From assembly GCF_029968095.1 (NCBI RefSeq), contig NZ_JASCIR010000045.1:1-35913 (forward strand): DNA of 35,913 bases. The letters are read 5' to 3'. The notes under the pieces were generated by a model. That model was given only the letters and a program-made list of their open reading frames with translations, did no database searches and was not told the DNA's origin. The position numbers and the translations under genes were made by a program. The stretch comes from Streptomyces solicavernae. GTDB taxonomy: Bacteria; Actinomycetota; Actinomycetes; Streptomycetales; Streptomycetaceae. This document shows positions 23,675-30,060 of the stretch, piece by piece. The number at the start of each line of letters is the position of its first letter. Within the stretch, counting starts at the first letter, position 1.

Positions 23675-24940
23675 TTACCGGTTCCGTTCACGCGTAGGCC
23701 GGGCTTCGGCCCGGGCGGGGTCGGCGGAGGTAGGCGAAGGCGGTGGCGGTGGCGGTGGCGGTGGCGGCGACTCCCAGGCCACAGGGAGGTTGACGAGACC
23801 GCCCGTCAGCACGTCGCTGCGAACGGTCAGTTTCTCGACCGGCACGGCGAGCCGCATCGTAGGGAAGCGCCGGACGAGTTGCGCGAGGGCGACCTGCAGC
23901 TCGATGCGGGCCAGGGGTGCGCCGATGCAGTAGCGCGCACCGTGTCCGAACGTGAGGTGGAAGGCGGCGCGGCGTGTGATGTCGAAGCGGTCGGGGTCGG
24001 GGAAGACGGCGGGGTCGTGGTTGGCGGCGCCGTTGTCCAGCATCACGAGGTCCCCGGCCTGGATGGTGACGCCGTCGATATCGAAGTCGGTGCGGGCGTA
24101 GCGGGGTATGCCACCGCCGCTCTTGCCGGGGGCTCGCAGGATTTCTTCGACGGCATCCGGTATCCGGTCGGGGGATTCGGCCAGGGCCCGCCACTGGCCT
24201 GGGTGGGATAGCAGCAGCAGTGCGCCGAGGCCGATCTGGACGACGGTGGTCTCGTGACCGGCGAACAGCAAGGCCATCGTGAGCATGGCGATCTCGTCGT
24301 CGCCGACCCCGTCGGTCGTGCAGAGACGTGAGATCACATCGTCACCGGGCTCACGGCGCTTACGGGTCACCAACTCCTTTCCGTATTGGAAGAGTTCGTC
24401 CAGCCCCTGCTCGGAGCGTGGCCGGTCGAGCACATCGGCGGCGGCCTGAGTCCACGCGCGGAACCGGGTGCGGTCTTCGTACGGCACACCGAGCAGCTCA
24501 CAGATGACCAGGATCGGCAGCGGCAGAGCGAGGGCCGTGATGACGTCGGCGGGCTGGTCCTGATGCGTGAGCTTGTCGAGAAGCTCGGCGGTGAGGTCTT
24601 CCACGCGAGGACGGAAGGCGCGCATGCGCCCTGGCGTGAAGTGCGGTTGGAGCAGGGAGCGCATGCGGACGTGGTCGGCCTCCTCGGTCGCGTAGTTCCC
24701 CAAAGGGCCACCGAAGAGGGCCGATTCGCCTGAGCGGGCGGCGGATTCCGGGCAGGGGTGGGAGCGGCCGAGCCGGGGGTCGTCGAGGAGCCGGCGCGTC
24801 TCGTCGTATCCGGTGACGAGCCAGGCGTCGTGGCCGACGCGGGTGCGGATCTTGTGGACGGCTCCCTGGGCCTGCAGCTCGCGCTGTAGCGGCGGGAACT
24901 GCAGGGGACCGGCTTGTTCGAAGGGCAGCTGGTGGGTCAC
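23675..24940 (-). CDS. Cytochrome P450 (no. 1)
   Basis: The 421-aa protein is a soluble bacterial class I P450. It has I-helix AGHETT (227-232) with the acid/threonine pair for O2 activation, EEILR (265-269) and the heme loop FGHGARYCIG with ligand C338. Substrate is unknown. The C-terminal tail is extended by about ten consecutive prolines (encoded by a GCGGTG repeat at about 23741-23770) and a disordered end. No ferredoxin gene is adjacent. The ATG at 24940 has AGGAGC upstream. It is divergent from the TetR gene at 25028, with two copies of a 22-bp motif between them. Confidence 0.92.
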   Translation of the reverse strand: MTHQLPFEQAGPLQFPPLQRELQAQGAVHKIRTRVGHDAWLVTGYDETRRLLDDPRLGRSHPCPESAARSGESALFGGPLGNYATEEADHVRMRSLLQPHFTPGRMRAFRPRVEDLTAELLDKLTHQDQPADVITALALPLPILVICELLGVPYEDRTRFRAWTQAAADVLDRPRSEQGLDELFQYGKELVTRKRREPGDDVISRLCTTDGVGDDEIAMLTMALLFAGHETTVVQIGLGALLLLSHPGQWRALAESPDRIPDAVEEILRAPGKSGGGIPRYARTDFDIDGVTIQAGDLVMLDNGAANHDPAVFPDPDRFDITRRAAFHLTFGHGARYCIGAPLARIELQVALAQLVRRFPTMRLAVPVEKLTVRSDVLTGGLVNLPVAWESPPPPPPPPPPSPTSADPARAEARPTRERNR

Positions 24941-24964
24941 GGCAGCTCCTGAGTGGGCGCCTAT

Positions 24965-25014
24965 TTGTATACTTCGACATTAACAAACGTACTTGTACAC
25001 TCGTGCGTAAACAA
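24965..25014. promoter_or_regulatory. Two 22-bp operator-like motifs between P450 no. 1 and its TetR
   Basis: Site A (24965-24986) is TTGTATAC-N8-TAACAA and site B (24993-25014) is TTGTACAC-N8-AAACAA. Their starts are 28 bp apart. Each is an imperfect inverted repeat with TTGT/ACAA ends. The region is the only AT-rich stretch here and must hold both divergent promoters. A third match occurs at 32746-32767. Likely binding sites of the adjacent TetR protein. Confidence 0.7.
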
Positions 25015-25027
25015 GAGGGAGGTCGGG

Positions 25028-25624
25028 GTGGCAGATCAAGCAGACTTCGATGGCGTGGAGCCGGTGAAGCGGATGCGGCGGGCCGAGCGGCGTGAGCAGA
25101 TCCTCGATGCCGCCACCCGGGCGTTCGCGCGCGCCGGATTCGCCGCCACCGGCCTTGATGACGTCGCCGCCGAGGCGGGCATCACCCGGGTGATGCTCTA
25201 CCGGCACTTCGAGTCCAAGGCCGACATGTATCGGGCGGTCCTGGACCGAGCCTGCGCACGGCTCGTGGACCACGTGGGCAGCGACGACTTCGACGAGACC
25301 TCGGTCCCTGCCTTGGTTCGTGCCGCGTCGGCCGACCCCGACGCCTTCCGGCTGCTGTTCCATCACGCCGCCCGGGAGCCGGAGTTCCGCGACCTCATCG
25401 ACACCCTCACCTCAGCGTCGGCCGAGATCGCTCACCGGAACCTCGCCGCACTCCTGCCCGCCGGACCCTGGCTGGACTGGGCGGCGCGGGTGATTCCCGT
25501 ATTCACCATCGAGGCCGTCATCGGCTGGCTGAACGCCGGACAGCCGGACCCCGAAGCTGCGGCGGACCGGATCAGCCGGGCCGTCCACGGGGTCATAGAG
25601 GCCGCACGCCCGGCCGGCGACTGA
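25028..25624 (+). CDS. TetR-family transcriptional regulator
   Basis: The 198-aa protein has an N-terminal TetR helix-turn-helix (about 15-62: RREQILDAATRAFARAGFAA, TGLDDVAAEAGITRVMLYRH, FESKADMYRAVL) and a helical C-terminal ligand domain. The GTG at 25028 is preceded by GAGGGAGG at 7 nt and is preferred over the upstream in-frame codon at 24953, which lies inside the operator region. The divergent arrangement with P450 no. 1 suggests control of that gene and itself, and the third motif copy suggests wider control. Confidence 0.9.
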   Translation: MADQADFDGVEPVKRMRRAERREQILDAATRAFARAGFAATGLDDVAAEAGITRVMLYRHFESKADMYRAVLDRACARLVDHVGSDDFDETSVPALVRAASADPDAFRLLFHHAAREPEFRDLIDTLTSASAEIAHRNLAALLPAGPWLDWAARVIPVFTIEAVIGWLNAGQPDPEAAADRISRAVHGVIEAARPAGD

Positions 25625-25674
25625 ACTCGGAAACCACCGCCGCCCGGCGCGGGACCAAGCGAGGGCCGGGCGTT

Positions 25675-25706
25675 TCATTTGGCCGTCCGCTCATTTGGCC
25701 GTCCGC
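25675..25706 (+). repeat. 16-bp tandem duplication
   Basis: TCATTTGGCCGTCCGC occurs twice head to tail (25675-25690 and 25691-25706) in the noncoding stretch between the TetR gene and the toxin-antitoxin pair. No other feature is seen there except the 42-nt near-repeat copy 2 at 25784-25825. Confidence 0.9.
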
Positions 25707-25783
25707 CTTCGAGCGGTTCGACTGTGCGGTCATCATGTCGGCCACGACGCCCAAAGACATGGCGGCTGCGGCCCGTGAAGTCA

Positions 25784-25825
25784 TCAGCCTTCAGGCGCGC
25801 ACGTCGCGCTGCTGCACTTCCTTGA
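25784..25825 (-). repeat. 42-nt near-repeat, copy 2 (copy 1 at 23621-23662)
   Basis: See copy 1: 36 of 42 positions match, and the minus-strand frame ends KEVQQRDVRA-stop. It lies 27 nt upstream of the antitoxin operator. Confidence 0.6.
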
Positions 25826-25852
25826 GGACCGCCGCAACGGTGGGAGTAGCAA

Positions 25853-25865
25853 CATGTAGTACATG
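25853..25865 (+). promoter_or_regulatory. Palindrome over the antitoxin start codon
   Basis: CATGTA-G-TACATG is a perfect inverted repeat that includes the ATG at 25863. Phd/YefM antitoxins repress their own operon through short palindromes at the promoter, so this is the likely operator. No ribosome binding site is visible upstream. Confidence 0.65.
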
Positions 25866-26105
25866 GAGACCACTGCCCGCGAGTTCAATCAGAAGTCGTC
25901 GCAGGTCCTCGCCGCTGCAGCACGCGGCGAGACCGTAGTCGTCACCAAGAACGGCGTCGCCGTCGCACGCGTTGTCCCGATCACCGACGACGACATCCCC
26001 GCGTACCCCACGGACCCCATGGGTCTCATCGAGCTGCCGGAACTCGACCTTCCCGACCTCACCAACGATGAGATCGACGACGTACTCAGGGGGATGGGTT
26101 CGTGA
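25863..26105 (+). CDS. Phd/YefM-family antitoxin
   Basis: The 80-aa protein has the family N-terminal DNA-binding and dimerisation part (TAREFNQKSSQVLAAAARGE, TVVVTKNGVAVARVVPI). An acidic C-terminus (LPELDLPDLTNDEIDDVL) is expected to wrap around and block the toxin. The stop overlaps the toxin start (GTGA), the usual coupling for a type II toxin-antitoxin operon. The pair sits in a mosaic accessory stretch next to a tRNA fragment, where such modules often stabilise mobile DNA. Confidence 0.88.
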   Translation: METTAREFNQKSSQVLAAAARGETVVVTKNGVAVARVVPITDDDIPAYPTDPMGLIELPELDLPDLTNDEIDDVLRGMGS

Positions 26106-26548
26106 GTCTGATCGCAATCGCCGACACCAACGCCCTCTCTCGCCTGCTCGACCCGAAACTCACCCGTCACGAGGAGCACAGAGAGGCACTGGCGGCGATC
26201 GGTCACCTCATCGTCTCCCCCATGGTTCTGGCCGAGCTGGACTACCTGATCACGGCTAGAGGCGGTCTCCGCCAAGCCCTGACCGCGGCCAGGTTCATCG
26301 AACGTAACGTGGCCACCCGCCGGTTCGAAGTGCCCCCTGTCGCCGAGCACCTGAGCGCGGCGATCGCCGTCGCCGAAGGCTATGCAGACGCTGACGGAGG
26401 GAAGGGCATTGGATTGACCGATGCCATGAATGTGGCCCTGGCTGCCGCCTACCGAACCGACGCCGTGTTCACCACAGATCGCCACTTCCGCACGGCCCGC
26501 CCCCTGACCGGCCACAAGGCCTTCCGACTTCTGCCGGACGACCTCTGA
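26102..26548 (+). CDS. PIN-domain (VapC-like) toxin
   Basis: The 148-aa PIN protein has the acidic residues expected for Mg2+-dependent RNase activity: D8 (IADTNAL), E45 (MVLAELDYL), D107 (GLTDAMNV) and D126 (FTTDRHF). The length is typical of VapC toxins. GTG at 26102 overlaps the antitoxin stop by 4 nt. The RNA target cannot be predicted. All key residues are present, so the toxin is likely functional. Confidence 0.88.
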   Translation: MSLIAIADTNALSRLLDPKLTRHEEHREALAAIGHLIVSPMVLAELDYLITARGGLRQALTAARFIERNVATRRFEVPPVAEHLSAAIAVAEGYADADGGKGIGLTDAMNVALAAAYRTDAVFTTDRHFRTARPLTGHKAFRLLPDDL

Positions 26549-26873
26549 GCCCAGTCGAAGCGGTCCCGGCGTCCGTGCCGGAATCGGACGAGCTCCCCAA
26601 CCGAACCCGTGGCGGCCAGGGCCAGGACGGTCTCCCGGCTCGAAGAACGAGCGCCGGGCCGCCCGTCACAGCGTCGAAAAGACAGTCAAACGCGCTGAAT
26701 CGATCAAGGAAGCGCCCACCCTGTCTTCTCCAGCGACGCCACGCGCTCCTCCAACTCCTCCAGAGCCTTGTCCGCTTGGTCGCTGCGCTGGACAAGCAAC
26801 GCGAGCTGGCAGTCGCTCCGGGCGAACCCGACCTCCAGCGCCGAGCGGGACCTACTGGCCCGGTAGGGAAGAG
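26549..26873. other. 325-nt stretch without a supported gene
   Basis: Open frames exist on both strands. A minus-strand frame ends in a coiled-coil-like stretch (KALEELEERVASLEKTGWAL, stop near 26704), but its only ATG lies in the tRNA fragment and no ribosome binding site is seen. It may be the 3' end of a truncated gene. A CCGGC/GCCGG mini-hairpin follows the toxin gene. Confidence 0.4.
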
Positions 26874-26918
26874 TGGGGCGGGTGGGACTCGAACCCACGG
26901 CCGACGGATTATGAGTCC
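26874..26918 (-). other. 3' fragment of a tRNA (CAU anticodon loop), probable attachment-site scar
   Basis: Read on the minus strand, GGACTCATAATCC (anticodon arm with CAU) is followed by a variable loop and a perfect T-arm (GTGGG-TTCGAGT-CCCAC). An acceptor 3' strand CCGCCCC and discriminator A complete it. No D-arm or matching 5' acceptor strand (GGGGCGG) exists upstream at 26919-26960. Site-specific integrases of actinobacterial elements commonly recombine in exactly this segment and leave a 3' tRNA copy at the far end. By that geometry the inserted DNA would lie to the right. No integrase gene is in the window. Confidence 0.75.
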
Positions 26919-27551
26919 TTTACGGATCTTCCTGATCTTGCCGCGCGTTTCCTGTTTTCGCAGGTCAGAGGGGAATGAACGGACACCCGGCTTGCCGTTC
27001 CCGTACGTCTGTTTCCGGGCCTTTCCCGATCCTTCCGTCCCCTGGCTGTCCCCTGAGGGGACTTCGCGATCAGACTGCAGAGACCGTGGCGCGCTACTGG
27101 ATCAGACACTGCAGACCGCGCGGAGAGCACGACACCATGCGCAGCGGAGTGCCTTACCGGTGCGGTGAAGCCCACTCCTGTATCCAGGGCTGGAGGGTGC
27201 GGCGTCTTCACAGGTGATCCGCCGGCACCAGCGCGCGGGACTTATCCAACTCCCGTGCCACCTTCGTGACACTGCGCGCCGGGTCCAGATCGCGTTTACA
27301 GAGCGAACGCCTCGAACGCCTGCGGAGACTCAACCCTCTGCCGCTCCCAGGGGGAGTGATCGGGTTGGCCAGCCATGGGTCGCCTCTCTACCCCACGCCG
27401 CTCACCAATCATGCACGAGCAAGAAGAAGCCGAGTTCTTGAAGTCCCCTAAGGGCGCCGAGTTCAGGAAACTCTGCCTCAGCGCCGAGCAGCGTCCCTCG
27501 ATCACGGCATCAGCGGATCGGACACCAACGCACGTCTGATGGCATGCGCAT
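26919..27551. other. 633-nt stretch without a supported gene, with repeats
   Basis: It contains a palindrome GTCCCC-TGA-GGGGAC (27048-27062), a second GTCCCCTG just before it (27038), and copy 2 of the 21-bp repeat (27139-27159). A short minus-strand coding-like tail is also visible (DPARSVTKVARELDKSRALV, stop at 27208) that could be the end of a decayed gene. The position next to the tRNA fragment makes the left part a candidate integrase arm region. No intact reading frame with a ribosome binding site was found. Confidence 0.45.
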
Positions 27552-27704
27552 GGGTTCATCCCAGCGTGCGCAGGGAGCAGGGAGGCCGGCCCCGGGGATC
27601 AGCCGAACCGTGGCTGCTCCCCACGCACGTGGGGCTGTTCCCTGGTAGATCATCCAGATCGCGACGCCGATGGCGCTGCTCCCCGCGCACGTGGGGTGCC
27701 CCCC
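27552..27704 (+). CRISPR. Three CRISPR-like type I-E repeat units, first one inverted, two spacers
   Basis: Units are at 27552-27580, 27614-27642 and 27676-27704 (29 nt each) with 33-nt spacers, giving an exact 62-nt period twice. Units 2 and 3 share 20 of their first 21 nt (CTGCTCCCC, A or G, CGCACGTGGGG); the last 8 nt of unit 3 are diverged, as in terminal repeats. Unit 1 matches the family on the opposite strand (GGGTTCATCCC, then GCGTGCGC and GGGAGCAG): its reverse complement agrees with unit 2 at 22 of 29 positions. The stem-loop form and length fit Streptomyces type I-E repeats. No cas genes are in the window. Confidence 0.65.
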
Positions 27705-27825
27705 GGAGCCGACGTGCAAAATGCGGGAGGCTGGGTGAGGTTCGGAGCGTGCGCGCAGGCAGCTTGCGGTGGTCTTCCGTGGTGGCGCAAGCGGCCTGCT
27801 CGGCCCCGAGAATCCGAGCCCTGTG

Positions 27826-29004
27826 TCAGGGGACGGCCACCGGCGACGGTGTCAGGACTACGTCGAGGGAGACGATGTAGTCCTTCATCTGGTCCAGGGT
27901 TTGCATGGGGCTCTCCGGGTTGGAGCGCAAATCGGAGAAGGTGGCGACGATGCGTTCCAGCACGATGCGCCCCAGTACGCGTACCAGGGGCAGGCCGAGG
28001 CAGATGTACATGCCTTGCCCGAAGGTCAGATGGGGGTTGGGGGAGCGCCTGATGTCGAATCGGTCGGCCTGGGGGAAGTGTTTCTCGTCGAAGTTGGCCG
28101 ACGAGTCCCAGACCACCACGTACTGGCCCGCCTTGATTTCGTGCCCGCCCAGTACGGTGCCGTGCCGGGCCGTGCGCCAGAGGTTGAACCACGAGAAGTC
28201 GTAGCGCAGGATCTCTTCGATGACCCCCGGAATCAGTGAGGGGTCGCGCCGCACGGCCTGGAAGAGCCCCGGGTCCCGGCAGAAGCGGTCGAAGGCGTAG
28301 GCCAGCATGAGGGCCAGGGGTGCGTTGCCGGCGGTCGCCAGGTCAAGGCACATGTGGACGATCTTTTCCTCGGCCAGTCGTCCGTCCTTGCGCCGCTCCG
28401 CGAGCAGCTCACTCATGAGGTCGTCGCTCGGATTGCGCTTGCGTTCGTTGAGCTGGTCCTCGAACAGGTCGACCACGTCGGCATGGTCCGGGGAGCGGAC
28501 CCCGATGAGCTGGCCGAACATCTGGTCGGACCATTCCCGGAAACGGTCGGCGCCGGGGATCCGGAGGCCGAACATGTGGGCAACGGCACGCTCCATGATC
28601 GGATAGCAGAGCTCGCCGAGCATCTCCATTTTTCCGGAGGTGCGGGCGGGCTCCAGGAGCGAGTCGACCATGGCCGTGAACTCCGGCGCCAGTTTTTCGA
28701 TGCTGCCGGGTTGGAATGAGCGTGCCACGAACCCTCGCAGATAACGGTGGTCCGGTATGTCTGCTCGGCCGAAGGAGAACGGCAGGCCCATGTGGGTCTT
28801 GTTGGTCACCGAGAAGTCGTTGGGGTTCTTGAGTACATGTTGCACGTCGTCGTACCGGAACACTTCCCACAGGTTGTATTCCGGGCGGAAGCGTAATGGT
28901 TGATTCTTCTGCATGTGCTGGAACCAGGCGATCCGCGATTCAATGGAGTCGCTCAGTTCGGGGAACAGTAGCTCCCTGGTCGGTTTGCTTGGCGAACTTG
29001 TCAT
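27826..29004 (-). CDS. Cytochrome P450 (no. 2) with atypical I-helix, biosynthetic cluster
   Basis: The 392-aa P450 has EEILR (263-267) and heme loop FGQGMYICLG with ligand C335. The I-helix reads ATAGNAPLAL (223-232), so the acid/threonine pair normally following AG is replaced by Ala-Pro. That is unusual for hydroxylating P450s and seen in some with special chemistry. The ATG at 29004 (AAGGGTGAAGG upstream) is preferred over the in-frame codon at 29043. It is the last gene of a leftward operon, 48 nt after the unknown gene. Likely a tailoring oxidase acting on a chorismate-derived aromatic amine. Confidence 0.9.
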   Translation of the reverse strand: MTSSPSKPTRELLFPELSDSIESRIAWFQHMQKNQPLRFRPEYNLWEVFRYDDVQHVLKNPNDFSVTNKTHMGLPFSFGRADIPDHRYLRGFVARSFQPGSIEKLAPEFTAMVDSLLEPARTSGKMEMLGELCYPIMERAVAHMFGLRIPGADRFREWSDQMFGQLIGVRSPDHADVVDLFEDQLNERKRNPSDDLMSELLAERRKDGRLAEEKIVHMCLDLATAGNAPLALMLAYAFDRFCRDPGLFQAVRRDPSLIPGVIEEILRYDFSWFNLWRTARHGTVLGGHEIKAGQYVVVWDSSANFDEKHFPQADRFDIRRSPNPHLTFGQGMYICLGLPLVRVLGRIVLERIVATFSDLRSNPESPMQTLDQMKDYIVSLDVVLTPSPVAVP

Positions 29005-29052
29005 GCCTTCACCCTTTCTGACTGGCCGCATGTCCCGCCCCACTGGCCGTGG

Positions 29053-29985
29053 TTAGAGGCGTTCCACCGTGAGCCAGATGAGCTCCTTCGAGCGAAATGT
29101 GCTTTCCCATACCGCCTTTCCGACCTCGGCGAGCCTGTCGGTGTGACTGTCGATCACCTTGCCGAGGACGGGGCTGCTGAGCGTTTCCGAGGTCGGCCCG
29201 TACTGGACGATGACCTTGTTGCCCGTCGCCTGGCTGAACCTGAGCCGGCCGACCGGCGCGTCGCAGATCTGCTCGCGCACCGGCGTCGGCGCCACGCTCA
29301 CCAAGGGCGCCCAGGCATACATGGATTCACCGCTGACAACCGCGTGGTCCTGCAGGACCGTGAACGGCAGGGACTTGAGGAAGTCCATGCAGAGCTGCTG
29401 ATTGAAGTCGCAGTAGAGCTCGGCATCGACTTCCACCCCCAAGGGCTGCCAGGTGAGGCGGATCGGAATCCGCTGGAGCGGGTCCTCCTCGACAGCGAGC
29501 GGCGCGGAGGTGTGCTCCGGCAGCGCCGCGGCGCTGTTCGTGGGGTAGCGGTAGTGCTCGCCCAGGTCCCACGGGAAGTAATGGTGCGACCAGGCCGTGA
29601 GCCGGTTCGCGTATTCGGTGAACGTGGCCAGCCTGTCCACGAGCTCGCCACGGCTGTCCGCGGGCTGCCCGACCTGATCGGCGTACTTCGCCAGGGTCGG
29701 GAATCCGTTGTAGCCGAGGAAGGTGCTGTAGATGGGGTCCAGCGTGCGGAAGACCGTCAGCACGTTCTCGACGGAGAGACTCTCGTCCGTCGCCATCCTC
29801 GTCAACTGGTAGAGATTCATTGAGTAGTCGCGAACGATGCTGTTCGAGAAGTCCCAGGCGGTGAAGTACTGGCCGTACGACCCCGGCAGCTCGGGAAGGG
29901 TTCCCGTGCGTATCTCCTGGATCTCTAAGGGCTCTTCGGATATGAAGCTCGTGATCAGCTCCCGGAGCTCCGGAAATGCCGACAT
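29053..29985 (-). CDS. Unrecognised 310-aa soluble protein in the biosynthetic operon
   Basis: No family could be recognised with confidence. The protein is soluble, without signal peptide or membrane helix. It is rich in aromatic residues, with stretches such as LPGSYGQYFTAWDFSNSIVR, DPIYSTFLGYNGFPTLAKYA and TAWSHHYFPWDLGEHYRYPT. The N-terminal two thirds look helical. No nucleotide, metal or cofactor signature is evident, although the His/Asp/Glu-rich SHHYFPWDLGEHYRY segment could bind a metal. AGAGGG lies 6 nt before the ATG at 29985; the frame is open to 30021. It sits 75 nt after the FAD enzyme and 48 nt before P450 no. 2, so it probably serves the pathway. Confidence 0.8.
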   Translation of the reverse strand: MSAFPELRELITSFISEEPLEIQEIRTGTLPELPGSYGQYFTAWDFSNSIVRDYSMNLYQLTRMATDESLSVENVLTVFRTLDPIYSTFLGYNGFPTLAKYADQVGQPADSRGELVDRLATFTEYANRLTAWSHHYFPWDLGEHYRYPTNSAAALPEHTSAPLAVEEDPLQRIPIRLTWQPLGVEVDAELYCDFNQQLCMDFLKSLPFTVLQDHAVVSGESMYAWAPLVSVAPTPVREQICDAPVGRLRFSQATGNKVIVQYGPTSETLSSPVLGKVIDSHTDRLAEVGKAVWESTFRSKELIWLTVERL

Positions 29986-30060
29986 GTTTTCCCTCTCGCT
30001 CGGTTTGCGGCGCTGCCACAAATTGGCGGCTCCAGAACCTTCTTGGTGGTTCCAGAATGT

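Noticed and set aside
23741..23772. GCGGTG repeat as a regulatory element
   Set aside because: It is in frame within the P450 gene and simply encodes the polyproline tail.
26704..26898. Coiled-coil protein on the minus strand
   Set aside because: Its only ATG lies in the tRNA fragment, there is no ribosome binding site, and the first half is nonsense; at most a truncated gene end.
26874..26960. Complete tRNA gene on the minus strand
   Set aside because: The T-arm, anticodon arm and 3' acceptor strand are good, but there is no D-arm and no 5' strand able to pair with CCGCCCC, so only a 3' fragment is called.
27214..27559. Short overlapping frames on both strands left of the CRISPR-like units
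   Set aside because: None has a ribosome binding site, motif or consistent codon bias over its length.
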